Assembly (NCBI GenBank): GCA_035771165.1
Contig: JAWNZC010000112.1
Span: 837,033-901,032 of the forward strand
From: Paragorgia papillata
Lineage: Eukaryota; Cnidaria; Anthozoa; Scleralcyonacea; Coralliidae
Direction of reading: 5' to 3'
DNA: 64,000 nt
Made by a program: the position numbers and the translations under genes. This document shows positions 17,400-28,841 of the stretch, piece by piece (positions within the stretch are counted from its first letter, which is position 1; every line of letters starts with the position of its first letter). The notes under the pieces are model-generated. The model saw nothing but the letters and a program-made list of their open reading frames with translations, did no database searches and was not told the origin of the DNA.

Positions 17400-17424
17400 A
17401 TTTGTATTCAAAAAGAATACAAAT
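17400..17424. terminator. Gene-end hairpin 8, shared by convergent genes
   Basis: 10-bp stem atttgtattc/gaatacaaat with a 5-A loop, midway between the polB stop and the stop of the convergent zinc-finger gene. Confidence 0.7.
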
Positions 17425-17432
17425 TTTTAATT

Positions 17433-17681
17433 TTAGCATGTCCTGTTACCTTTTGTTCTTTTTATATGGGATTTTAAATGAGTATTTAGTTCCTTTTTTG
17501 TTTTAAAGGTTTTTGAGCATTCAACACATTCCTCTATTAAGTTTAGTTTTTCTTTATGAACAACTTTTACATGTAGTCTTAGTGCTGTTTTTGTTCCCAC
17601 TTCAAATTTACAGTCTTTACAAAAAAACCGAGACTTATTGTAGTAGGGATGAAATACAGGATTAATTTTTCTTTTAACCAT
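17433..17681 (-). CDS. Small protein with two C2H2 zinc fingers
   Basis: 82 residues. Finger 1 is CKDC...H...VVH (about 21-42) and finger 2 is CVEC...HLKSH (about 52-72), flanked by basic ends. Start context GAATAAAATAAAAGAGAATG fits the element's pattern on the minus strand. It is the rightmost gene and reads toward polB. Likely a DNA-binding regulator; C2H2 genes are cargo in some Polintons rather than core. No introns. Confidence 0.7.
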   Translation of the reverse strand: MVKRKINPVFHPYYNKSRFFCKDCKFEVGTKTALRLHVKVVHKEKLNLIEECVECSKTFKTKKELNTHLKSHIKRTKGNRTC

Positions 17682-17735
17682 TCTCTTTTATTTTATTCTC
17701 TCTTTGGTCTTTAAAACAAAAATTACAATTTACCA

Positions 17736-17876
17736 AAACCCCTCCCCAAAAAACCCTCCCCCAAAACCTCCCCTCCCCCCAAAACCTCCCCTCCCCCCAA
17801 AAACCCCCTTCGCCAAAAACCCCCTCCCCAAAAAAACCCCTCCCCCAAATCCCCCCCCCCCCCTCCCGGAAAAATG
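17736..17876. repeat. C-rich tract with G-quadruplex potential on minus strand
   Basis: About 140 bases of C3-C10 runs separated by A3-A6. The complementary strand has many runs of three or more G and could form G-quadruplexes. It lies just outside the last gene at the right end of the element. Confidence 0.8.
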
Positions 17877-18165
17877 TTCGGAAAAATGTTCGGAAAGTTT
17901 TCGGAAAAAATGTTCGGGAAGTCTTCGGAAAAATCTTCGGAAAATCTGAGCCGAACAAAGTGAGGCGAAAAACCCCCCTCCTGAAAAATGTTGGTAAACC
18001 TCCTCCTGAAAAATGTTGGTAAACCCCCTCCTGAAAAATGTTCAACAAATCTGAGCGAAGCGAAGGGATCCTAAAAACAAGATGGCGGCCAAGGCGAGCC
18101 GAGCAAAGCGAACAAAGTGAGCGGAGCGAGGGCGAGCCTAGCCCCTCCCCTCCTGAAAAATGTTG
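17873..18165. repeat. Right-end repeat block of the Polinton
   Basis: Two repeat types: cggaaaaatgtt-like units (17873-17945) and cctcctgaaaaatgttgg(ta) units (four copies, about 17977-18165). Mixed in are gagc(g/a)aagcga words related to those elsewhere in the element. Probably end or TIR-adjacent sequence; no TIR partner is in the window. Confidence 0.65.
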
Positions 18166-18209
18166 GCGCCACCAAGTCTAGGCCAGCTGTCCCAGGACCC
18201 GCCTTTATA

Positions 18210-20244
18210 CCCTACTCATGTCTGTCATATTTGGGGGCAAGTAAAGAAAGAAGGGACTGTGAATACTGTGGTACACCATTCAACCACGACGAGAGTATGA
18301 AGAATGGCACTTTTTTCCTCCATATCCCGCTAGAGGAACAACTTAAACAGCTCCTGACTGATGCAAAACTTTACAGTTGTTTTACCAACAGAGATGTAGA
18401 AAATCTTGCCCAGTCCAATGTTATTTCTGATGTAACAACAGCTGAACTTTATCAAAATCTGATAAATAATCATGGCATGTCTGGTAATGATCTCTCTTTG
18501 ATATGGAATGCAGATGGAATACCTGTTTTCAAGTCATCCAAATACTCAATATGGCCGATCCAGTGCATAATAAATGAGTTACCTCCTCACCTCCGATCAA
18601 GCAATATTTTGCTAACAGGCTTATGGTTTGGCCGCATTAAGCCAAAGATGAATACATTCTTGGTATCATTTGTCAATGAATGCAAAACGTTGCAGAAGAA
18701 AGGTTTTCTCTTAAGTGGTGAATCTATCCAGCGTAAAGTGTATGCCCTGATATGCTCCAGTGACAGCCCCACCCGGGCAATGATAAGGAACTGGAAGCAG
18801 TTCAATGGAAAGAATGGCTGTGACTGATGTGAACATGAAGGTGTCACAATCAACCAACATGGAGGTCCACCAACCAGATATTATCCGCAACGTGGTAATC
18901 CGTGTCTGAGGACATCCCAAGGTCAAGCTGAATATGGCATTACTGCAGAAATTTCACAAGAGCCTGTGAAAGGAGTTAAAGGAATCTCAGTGACTGATGT
19001 TCTTCCCACTTTTGACACAGTGAATGGCTTTACCCCTGAATATATGCATTCAGTATGCCAAGGTGTCATCTGACAAGTGTGTAACCTTTGGCTTGATTCA
19101 GCGAACCATGAGGAAGAATTCTACTTGGGTAGAAAAGTGAAGAAGTTGGATGAGCGATTGGTAGCCATAAGTCCACCTTCTGAAATTACAAGAGCTCCAA
19201 GATCTATCAGAGAAAGCAAATTTTGGAAAGCATCAGAGTGGAGAGCATTCTTGCTCTATAGCTTGGTTATTCTACATGGCCTGCTTCCACATGTCTATTT
19301 GAAGCACTTCTTCTTGTTTGTGCATGGAGTATACACTCTCCTTGGTGACAACATCACAAATGGCATGCTCTCACATGCAAAGGTTTGCCTAGTGAAGTTT
19401 GTCACTGATATGGAGAACCTATATGGCTTGTCTTCATGTACATTCAATGTCCACCTGATGACACATCTGGCAGATGGAGTAAAGAACTGTGGGCCACTAT
19501 GGGCAACTTCTGCATATACTTTCGAGGCAAACAACCACATGTTGCTTAAGATGTTTTGTGGAACCCAGTATGTCCCCCAGCAGATATGTGATACTTTCAT
19601 TCTAGCCAAGAAATTACCCGCTATTGGTAGAGAATGCATCAGAGAGGACACATGTCCTAAAGTGGTGAATTTGTTTAGGAAATTATCAAAGGACAATTTA
19701 CCGATACAAAGTCAGCGCATTTTGCAGAGGAATGTCTCAGGATTAGGGAAAGGAACGCCTGCATACCTTACAGCATCGCAAAGTGTTTCTTTGGCATTGC
19801 TAATTGGCAGGGACATTGTCAATCGTTCAGTCACAATATATAACAGATTTATTGTCAACCATATCTTGTACACTGCCCAGAACTATGCAAGATCAAGCAG
19901 GTACCATGATTTTCTGTTTGAACTTTAACCATGGAGCAGCTAAGTATGGAATCATTCTTGGCCTGTATACAGTGAAGCCAGATTGTCAATGCAATGAGGC
20001 TGATATGCAGGTATGCCAGTGCACCATTTACAATGTGGTACTCTTAAGGGCACTTCAGTGTGAAACTGAATCACTTTTTTCGAGTACACAATGTGGGGTG
20101 ACTTCGCATTTTTTAAAGGAATACAACGAGAGCCCTGGAACTGTAGCCATCCATCCAGAAAGTTTGCAGAACAAGTGCATCAATTTAAAAGTTAGAAACC
20201 ATCAACTCCTTTGTGAAATTCCCTGTCGGTTTTATGGAGATTGA
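18210..20244 (+). pseudogene. CACTA/EnSpm-type transposase, decayed
   Basis: Recognised by the tnp2-like order: CEYCGTPFNHD, then LIWNADGIPVFKSSKYSIWPIQ, INELPPHLR, LTGLWFG, IRNWKQFNGKNGCD, and DVLPTFDTVNGFTPEYMHSV. These match the DDE transposase of CACTA elements in animals. One frame runs from 18210 to 19928 but is cut by TGA at 18825 and at 19071, both where the family has Trp. A frameshift at about 19905-19930 moves the last 100 codons to another frame ending at 20244. No CACTA ends were found; the left end abuts Polinton repeats. Confidence 0.8.
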
Positions 20245-20542
20245 TAATCTAATATAAATATTATATACATTGTGTATACCGGATAATGTAGTGGAAGTAT
20301 ATTCACTATAAAACAAAACAAACTCCGAAAAGTAGCATCTTGTAAAAACTCAAGATTTGAGAAAATAAACAAAACGAGACAGTAATTGAGGTGATATTTC
20401 GAATCTATTAGAGAACCATTGTCAAACCTATCCAGCCCGGATATCCAACCGGATACTAAATACAGTGCAGTACTCCTACTGTAGTTTGTATACTGTAGTT
20501 TTTTGTACTCCTACTGTACTTCCAGATTAACAGTGATGTGTA
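20245..20542. other. No recognisable feature
   Basis: AT-rich host sequence with no open frame or repeat that I can support. Confidence 0.5.
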
Positions 20543-22289
20543 GTTCCAGGAAATATCCATAACCCCAACCTCGTACCCAGGGTCTTATCTCCGCTCCCCC
20601 GCCCACCGCTGCGAAAAGACCCTGGTACAGGCTGGTCACGTGTCGTCTATCAAAATTTTCGACTGTGGGAGGGTCCCCTGCGTATCAATGCTTGACCTCG
20701 CTGGAGTCGTCGAAGAAATGCATGTTAGATTTTGAAATGAATGGTTAAACCGGTGATACGATTTTAAAATTGAAAAAAGTTGTTTTGACACCTATTGTTT
20801 TTAGTTTATAATAAATCGCTGTGTTTATTTACATTATTTAAGTTTACAATGAAGAAAGTTTTAGACGTTCCCATTCGTTTTATAATCGTCAACCTGGGTG
20901 CTTAAATTATGCAATATGTAGTCGATTAATCGATATCTTATTATCATTTTTCTATTTATATAAACTCCAGTTACTCCGCAAATTTGATCTTTCGTCGCTT
21001 TATCATGAAATATGAATACGCCACTACGAAAACTGTTGCCGCTCCTCCATTCGGCAAAGTATATTAAAATATCGAACAATAGCTAGTATTAATCAACGAC
21101 AAATAAACAAAAATAAACAGTACTAAAATAGTAAAATACTTGAAACCATTCTATAATGCTATAGCAAGACACTAGACACATTTAATAAGGCAAAGGTGAA
21201 ATGTTGAACCTTTGTTGTCATCTGTCTGCATTTCTGAATGCGCTGTGTTGTTTACTTAAATAAATAGTATCTTCAGTAGACTTCAAGAAAGCGGGGAGTC
21301 TTATCGATTTTTCTGCTTCTTTGCTGTCACAACCTTCTTGTCCGATAAAGAAACCCCCGTTCAAGTTAACTTGTTACGTAACTTTTAGTTTTGATCGTTT
21401 TAAACGCAGCAACCTAATACCCGCCGCTTTTCGGACTATTAATAATAACACGTCATATTAAATTATAGTCCCTCGCCAATTGTTTAAAATATAATAGGTA
21501 CTTTGGCATTATAATTGGCATTTTATATCAAATATATTTATCACTTATCATGTTCGTGGATGACTGACGATAATTTTGTCCGCATGAGAACTGGTCAAAA
21601 CAACGCAGCACAGTAAAGCTCACAGTGGATAATGAAATGGAAGACTGTTTCAAACTCTCAATATAAACAATAAAATACGTATGTGTTTCACCTGTACGTT
21701 GTTGAATACCACACGTGAAAGCTGCCGTTATATTTAAGTGAATACGTCCAGTTAAAAGCCTCGCGATTCGAATGCTTAAGACGAATATTCTCCCATCAAT
21801 AACACATGTCGCCAGCGCTACAAAGCCAGCAAAATATTGATCTTTGAGACTTTGGCATTCTTATTAAATTATATCTCGTTTCGGCTTGTTTCTCCAAGCC
21901 GTTGTGCACCTTTCGTGAGTCGTGACATTTCATCTGGCCAGATGTTTTGCGTTTTGTATAAACACTACTCCGGTCGGTGAGTCGAGAAAGTTTTTTGTAC
22001 CACCCTACCCACACTAAATTTATTTTGTACTGCCCATATTTTGGGCAGCACGTGACCAGCCTGGACCAGGGTCTTTTCACAGCGGTGGGCGGGGGAGCGG
22101 AGATAAGACCCTGGGTACGAGGTTGCCATAACCCCCGATGGAAGGCAATTGGAAATTCCAAGGGAAATGGGGGCGTTTCAGAGGGTGCATATGGGTCAAT
22201 GTTTGCTATCTGTTTGGGAAATTCCAGGAGGTAGGGGGGTAACAGACAAATTGCCTTCCATGGGAGGGGTATGGATATTTTCTGGAACC
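20543..22289. mobile_element. Outer inverted-repeat element, interrupted
   Basis: Left arm gttccaggaaatatccataacccc (20543-20566) and, after the inner insertion, ccgatggaaggcaattggaaattcc are mirrored by ccttccatgggaggggtatggatattttctggaacc ending at 22289. This is a short element with ends starting GTTCCAG, split by a 1.56-kb insertion. Confidence 0.65.
20566..22125. mobile_element. Non-autonomous TIR element, 9-bp TSD (MULE-like)
   Basis: 1,560 bp. Terminal inverted repeats of about 75-80 bp start CAACCTCGTACCCAGGGTC and are nearly identical (20566-20645 and 22048-22125). The 9-bp duplication ccataaccc flanks it exactly (20557-20565, 22126-22134). No transposase ORF inside. Long TIRs with 9-bp TSDs fit Mutator-like elements. 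Confidence 0.85.
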
Positions 22290-22484
22290 AAATAAGTTGT
22301 AAATACCAGTATAAATAGAAATATATGGTAAGGATTTACTTCATAGTTACATGTAGTTCTCATAATTAAATTTTATATTCTGTAAATATGGATAGAAACA
22401 AAAGTAAAGAACTTCAAAATGAACAAATGAACAAATCTGCTTCTATATACAGCAAGTATTTTCACTCTAATTCTAGAATAAAAA

Positions 22485-24125
22485 AAATCATCATCATCAT
22501 ATCATCATCATAATCTTTATTTAATAAACATGGTATCGCTTCATTTTACATAAATGGTCTTCCAGAGAGCCGTGTTGCAAAATTAAAATAAAAAATATAT
22601 ATATAAATATATATATAAAGTATATAAAAACTTAACTAAACTATTATTAACTAACAATAAATTTAAAATGAAGAATATTTTACAGATTATTTTCAATTTT
22701 TGTCAAACCCAGTTTAAATGAGCGTAGGTTTGTTTGATCTCTAACCTCAACAGGGATTTTATTCCAAAGGACAGAGCCCCTATATTGAAGGCTACATTTT
22801 CCTTTTTCGGATTTATATCTAGGAATGTGTAGATTTTTTTCAGAATTTCTCACATTGTAAGAATGTACATTTGACGTTTTTGCAAAAATCTTCCTCAAGT
22901 ACAATGGAGAAAGGTTGTTGTAGATTTTGTACATGAGCACAGCAAGTTGCATACTTCATCTGTGTTCTAGTTTTTCCCAACCCAGATCATCCAGTATTTC
23001 ATTAGAGTGACTATTTATCTCATAACTTGAAAGTGTCACTATCCTTGCAGCCCTATTTTGCAATTTTTGGAGTCTTTCAGATAGACCATTCCCGATGTTG
23101 CCCCATAAAGGGCTGCAATAATCAAAATATGGCAAGATCAGTGCCTTGTACATATTTAATCTTGCCTCAAATGGTATCGTTGGGCTTACACGTTTCAAAA
23201 CTGCAAGACCTGCAGAAATTTTCTTGGAAACTATGTCGATATGTGTTTTCCAAGTTAGACTTTCATCTATATGGATCCCAAGAGATTTATACTTTGTTTC
23301 TCGTATAAGGGATACATTGTTAATCTGTATCTTAAAATCTTTTGGTATTTGAGATAGCATAAACTGACTCCCTATTATCATGTACTTTGTTTTCCCAACA
23401 TTTAAGGTTAATTTGTTTGCTTTTAACCATTCTTGAATCACATTGATATCATGAGTCATTTGAGCATTAAGGATATTTGCATCCGCATTTGCTGAAGTCA
23501 TGGTGGTATCATCTGCATACATTCTAGGTTTTGAAAACAATTTACATGAAGGGAGATCATTTATATATAGAATAAATCGTAGTGGTCCTAGAATGGACCC
23601 TTGTGGTATTCCACAATTTAATGAACAAACATCAGACAGCACTCCATTAACCAAGGTTTGCTGTCTTCTTTCAGTTAGGTAAGATTTAAACCAATCAAGA
23701 GATTCAAACCTTACTGCATAAAGTTCTAGCTCGAAAGCTTTTTTTAGATCCAGAAATATCACACCATTTAAAAGGTTGTCATCAATATTATTGTACCATT
23801 CATTGGTACTTTCAAGTAATGTTGTTTCAGTGGAAAACATAGGCCTGAAACCTGATTGAGATTCAGTTAAAAGATTATTTTTATTTAAATAAGCATAAAG
23901 CTGATTAAATAAAATCCTTTCAATCAGTTTACTTATAATAGGTAGGACAGAGATTGGTCTATAGTTATTGGGATCAGCCCGGTTATCTTCTTTGAAAATT
24001 GGCAAGACCTTTGCGAGCTTCCATTCATTGGGGAAAATTCCAGTGGCGATTGATAGATTAATTATATATGTTAAGGATTGTATAACTACAGGAGCTGAAG
24101 GAAATATTCTATGATTTCGCAGCAA
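22485..24125 (-). pseudogene. Non-LTR retrotransposon, 5'-truncated, RT domain
   Basis: Minus-strand reverse transcriptase fragment: YRPISVLP, GFRP, FLDLKKAF, GIPQGSILGPLRF and the catalytic MYADDT are present in order, followed by the C-terminal helical region typical of CR1/Jockey-like ORF2. After FLDLKKAF about 11 residues are missing compared with relatives. A TGA (22956-22958) interrupts the frame before the last 90 codons. The 3' end has AATAAA and a TGATGA microsatellite tail (22485-22520). No endonuclease domain, so 5'-truncated and dead. Confidence 0.85.
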
Positions 24126-24464
24126 ATTTTTGTCATGTTATTTCATTGTCAAGTCAAACAAAAGATGAATTTCCTGTTCCATATGGCAGTGTTGCAAAGT
24201 TCTTTAACACAGGAAATTAATCCTACACATCTAGTTCACAGGAAATTTTATTTTTGGATTTTACTGCCAGGTAGAAAAAAAAATGTCTCTGTGTTTTTCT
24301 CTGTGAGACAACATGCAGTAATATATTTTAGACCAATGATCAAAATTTTGCTTAAAAAATGTGTTTTACCAATAAGATTTTTCCCTATAGGAATTCCTAT
24401 AGGAAGCATATTTTCCTATAGGACCCTATAGGATCCTATTTTATTTTTTCGTAAGGGGTGGCAT
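24126..24464. other. No recognisable gene
   Basis: AT-rich. Contains a small palindromic cluster of ggaatcctatagg-like words (24387-24440) and nothing coding. Confidence 0.4.
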
Positions 24465-25135
24465 GGCAGAATAATGGTAATCAGGAACCAAAGTAAGTTA
24501 AAAATTATCTTTGCACAGCATAATAATGGTAATCAGGAACCAAAGTCAGTTAACAATTATCTTGTCACAGCCGAATAGCAATAAAAGTCAGTTAAAAATT
24601 ATTTCCAGATGGCACAGCAGACTAATTGTAATCAGGAACCAAAGTCAGTTTAAAATTATCTTGGCACAGCAGAATAACGGCAACCAGGAATCAAAGTCAG
24701 TTAAAAATTATCTCCAGTGGCATGGCATAATAATGGTCATCAGGAAACAAAGTCAGTTAAAAATTATTTTCTCACAGCAGAATCGTGGTAATCAGGAACC
24801 AAAGTCAGTTTTAAATTATCTTGGCACAGCAGAATAATGGCAACCAGGAACCAAAGTCAGTTAAAAATTATCTCTTGTGGCACAGCAGAATACTGTTATG
24901 GTAATCAGGAACCAAAGTAAGTTAAAAATTATCATTGCACAGCAGACTAGTTGTCATCAGGAACCAAAGTCAGTTTAAAATTAGTTTGGCACAGCATTAT
25001 AATGGCAACCAGGAACCAAAGTCAGTTAAAAATTATCTCCAGTGGCATGGCAGAATAATGGTAATCAGGAACTAAAGTCAGTTAAAAATTATCTTGGCAC
25101 AGCAGAATAATGGTAATCAGGAAACAAAGTCATTG
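24465..25135. repeat. Minisatellite, about 13 copies of a 52-57-bp unit
   Basis: Unit approximates aatggtaatcaggaaccaaag followed by tcagttaaaaattatcttgg and cacagcagaat. Copies diverge by a few substitutions and small indels, with a variant containing ctccagtggcatggc. Confidence 0.9.
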
Positions 25136-25747
25136 GTAGGCAAGCACTTTTTCTCGTTTATCTAAAAGATAAACAAAAGATCAGTAAATCGACACATTAA
25201 CTGAACTATAGCAATGCTAAAACCTTGGACAAAGCATGATAGGTCTCTGCAGCAGATCAGTGGTAATCCTATGGGCTGGCTGGCATAAGCTGCCATTGTT
25301 ATAAATAGTCGAGAGCGACTCTAGATTTTTAAGTGTTCTCCCAACTTCTCAAGCGCGTCCATAGTAGATGGAGGACGCCAAACCATGACCCATTTCTTTC
25401 ATAACAGAGAAAATATTGATTAACGCGGCTTGAAACTGCCAACAAATAATGATAAACACAGCTTGAAATGAACGTATGTCACAAGAAGTGCTTCGGTTGG
25501 TTTACTGTTTCTTGTTTCGGAACCGCTTTACATTCTTTTTAAATATTCCAAGGCCCCAAACTAACTTTTAAAAGTTTACCACAAACCAGAAAAAATTCAC
25601 TAAACTCCACAAACTATTTTTGAAGAAAACATGTGGTGGTTAAGAAGTCATCTAAACTTGGTACCTGATGCTCGGCAAGCCATGTCGTCCTAGTAGCAAT
25701 GGCCCGGGCGATATTTTAACGTGGCAGCATTTGGCACAGCTAGCTAT
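25136..25747. repeat. Copy of the host repeat block, left of the MULE
   Basis: 25590-25747 (cactaaactccacaaact, then ggtacctgatg, ggcaagccatgtcgtcctag) matches 33605-33770 and 44635-44735. It continues on the other side of the MULE at 32284, so the MULE split one repeat copy. 25136-25590 has no recognised content. Confidence 0.75.
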
Positions 25748-25860
25748 ACCGGCGCCGCAATTTTCCGTTTCGTAAACGGTCGTTGCCAACCCAATGTCCC
25801 TATGTGTACCCAAAGGTTTGTGTACCCCTATGTGTACCATTGCCATGCGCTCCCTACAAA

Positions 25861-28841
25861 ATGGCGGATAAATATTTTGATTTCGAAGCACTAATCGATT
25901 CGGCTTTACACAACGTACAAGCATGTTATCAATCTGATAATGTTGAGGGAAAAGAAAGTCTAGAAGCGATTGTAATTGACAAGCTTCCTGAAGATGCTAA
26001 CTACAAGGTTGAAAGCTTGGTTGGTTCAGAGGAAAAGTTTAAATTCAGAGCTACCAGCTCACATATTACAACTGAAAACCTAAACGGATGGTTGATGGAA
26101 TTCCAGACCATTAATGATGTATCAGTAAAGATCAAGGTGGCAAAGAAACCAACCAAGGGGTTTCTAATTCAAAACTATTACCGATGTCACCACAATACCA
26201 GGAATTGGAGCCCTTCTAAAGATCCCCAAAGAAAGTTGAAAACCAACCCCACAGCAAGGGTAAAGAACACTAATTGTCCTTTTCTTTTTCCTTGTCAGCT
26301 TTGCACTATTGACATTGATTGGAAGCACAACCATGCAATGTGTGCACTGGAAACTTCCAACTTCAAGGCTTTGTCTCCTGAATGCATCGAAAAAATCCAG
26401 AAATTATATAAAGCTGGGCATACAGCATCCAGTGCACGTCATCAGTTCATGAAAGAGCTTAAGGCATCTTGCAATGATGAAATGACTTAACACATGAAGA
26501 AGGCAGATCGCTCATCAACACCAAGAAGACGTGACTTCAGTCATTTATACAGCAAGTTCACTAAAGAACAGTTCAGAGGTCAACAGGAGGGAATGTTTGA
26601 AAGGCTTGTTGAAAAACTATGTGCATACAAGCAAGCCAACCCAGAAGCCATGATTGACTACCAATTGTATGCTGGTGACAACACACCACTAATTGTATGT
26701 CTGGTCACCCCACTTATGAAACAAGTCCACAAAGATATTGAGCAGTCTGGTGAACTTGTATTTGTTGACTCAACTTCAAACACAGAAGAACACAATTTGA
26801 AAATTTGCTTGTTGTGTACCCACTGTGTTGCAGGGGCATTGCCTTGTGGCCTACTAATTACTAGTGACGAGAAAGAGAGTACCCTAAAACAAGGGTTTAC
26901 CATGTTGAAAAACTGTCTCCCAGATCATGCATTTCATTGCAATGGCCCATCCCTAGGGCCAAAAGTAATTTTAACTGACAACTGCCAAGAAGAAAGAAAT
27001 GCACTTAAATTTGTGTGGCCATCTGTGAATTTGTTGCTCTGCATTTTCGATATCCTTCAGCAATCATGGAGGTGGTTAATGGACAAGAACCATCAAGTAA
27101 ATCAAGATGACAGACCTCACATTCTAAGTCTTTTCAAGAAAGCCTTGTATGCCACCTCAGAAGAAATGTTTGAAGATTATTATGATGAACTTCTTAGTAA
27201 TGAGATGGTAGAAACATGTCCAAATGCCATTCAGTATTTTGAAGGTTTGTACGAAGAGAGGAAGTCATTCGTACTTTGTTTTCGAACTTCTTTACTGGTA
27301 AGAGGAAACCAAACAAACAATTTTGTAGAGTCACAGTTCCTAGTTCTAAAAGATGTAATCCTTGGGAGAGTGAAAGAATACAACTTGGTTGCACTTTTAG
27401 ATCGACTTACTGATGATCTTGAAAACCATTTAAAAGATAAGTTGCTCTCAGTGGCAGATGGAAGCTTTGATGGCAACTACAGAAGACGCTTCTTGGGAAA
27501 AAAGAAGCAGAAGGGTGATGGTGGGCAAGGTTTCAATGTGCCTTCTGAAGATATTCAGAAGAAATTCCTGGAGACTGTTCAGGAATACCCAAATGGTATC
27601 TTCCAAGTGAGCAGTGTAACCCAAGATAAAAAATGGTATGTGTATTAATTTAATGTTTAAGTTAATGATCAATTGGAAGACTTTAAAATAATTTGCAAAT
27701 GCCTTTTTTTAACCCTTTCACATTCGACTTTCCGGGAGCTCTCTCATTGTTGAGTAGAATTGGCTGGCGTTAGACAGAGTAAAATAATAAAGAATGGAAA
27801 ATTCCGTATTTGGGAAGGGTTAAGGTGGAAAACGTGATTTTTCATGAAAAAAGAAATCTTCAGCATTTGACACAATTTTTAAAAGTCATCCTCGGTACCA
27901 GGGTCTTCTCTCCGCTATCTAGGGCTGGTAGCAGAAAGACTTTACAGTAGGTGTCACTAGTCACCACTAAACCTGAAATAAATAATTATGTTTAAAATTG
28001 AGCTGCACCTCCAAAAATGGGTGTATGAGCTGCAGCCCCACTTGCTTGGATGTGTTTTCTTTATATGAAATTTGTTAAATTGTTTTTAGCTATACTGTGG
28101 ATATGACCATTGGTACTTGCAGTTGTGAGGTTGGAAAGGATGGGTCTCCATGCAAACACCAATACATGTTATGGGCTGCAGAAAGAGCAAATTGTATAAA
28201 TTTTGTCCCAATCGCCAGTCCTAAAGATAGGCAAAACCTTGCCCAGATTGCAATTGGAGAAGCACTGCCGTTGTCATTCTACACAAGTTTACGTGATACC
28301 AATCCACCAGAGATAGATACCACAGCTCCACCAAACCAACTGATCAATGTAGGTAGAGAAGATTATGAGATATCTGACACCCAGGGCAATTTCTGTGAAA
28401 ATGTTAAAGCATTGTCAGATACATACAGCAGAAGAGACTGTACTAGCAGCAGAAGCTGTGACAGCAGCATGTAATTTGATGTGTGCCAAGTTAAAAAGTT
28501 GCCAAGATAAAAATTTGGCTAAAGGCATGTTTCAATTTGCACAGAGAGTGAATAGGCTTGCCTCTTCAATGCATGGTAATTTGACTTCTACCCTTTTTGA
28601 TTTTGGTGCAAACGAGTTACAGAAGGGAAAGAATGGGAAAAAAATCAAAGTCCAGCCCAATAGAAAGAGAAAATCGAGAAATGGGAGCCGCCAAGCTGTT
28701 GGAAAAGGTAGGCCAGTAGCCTTGGATATACCCCATAAAAAGCCAAAGCGAGATCACAGGTTTGCAATGTCAGTGAAACAAAATGTAAATGTGGCCAAAA
28801 AATCTGGATCACATGTCATGAAATCCAAGACAAAACATTAA
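25861..28841 (+). pseudogene. MULE transposase with SWIM zinc finger
   Basis: First exon from MADKYFDFEAL. The N-terminal Cys/His region (YRCHH...CPF) is followed by the DDE core: FVDSTSNTEEHNLKI (first Asp), GALPCGLLITSDE, ILTDNCQEERNAL (second Asp), LLCIFDILQQSWRW, and NNFVESQF. A GT-AG intron at about 27636-28089 restores the frame into a SWIM finger (CSCEVGKDGSPCKH). A TAA at 26488 and a frameshift near 28420 break it, so it is recently dead. The C-terminus is basic. SWIM after the catalytic domain is usual in MuDR-like proteins. Confidence 0.8.

Larger units (their letters stand above)
1..18165 (+). mobile_element. Polinton/Maverick-type endogenous virus, left end outside window
   Basis: Contains the diagnostic Polinton set: type B DNA polymerase, rve-type integrase, FtsK/HerA-like packaging ATPase, double-jelly-roll major capsid protein and penton-like protein. 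About 25 tightly packed, AT-rich, intronless genes are nearly all intact, unlike the broken transposon genes to the right, so the copy is young or under selection. The left end is outside the window. The right limit is set near 18165, where element-specific repeats stop and a CACTA transposase pseudogene begins. No terminal inverted repeat or target duplication could be shown. I did not recognise the adenovirus-like maturation protease usual in Polintons; it may lie to the left. Confidence 0.9.

Noticed and set aside
18825..19073. TGA read as tryptophan in the host
   Set aside because: TGA serves as a stop in the Polinton, and the transposase also has a frameshift.
24465..25135. CRISPR-like regular repeats
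   Set aside because: Units are contiguous and diverged with no unique spacers; eukaryotic minisatellite.
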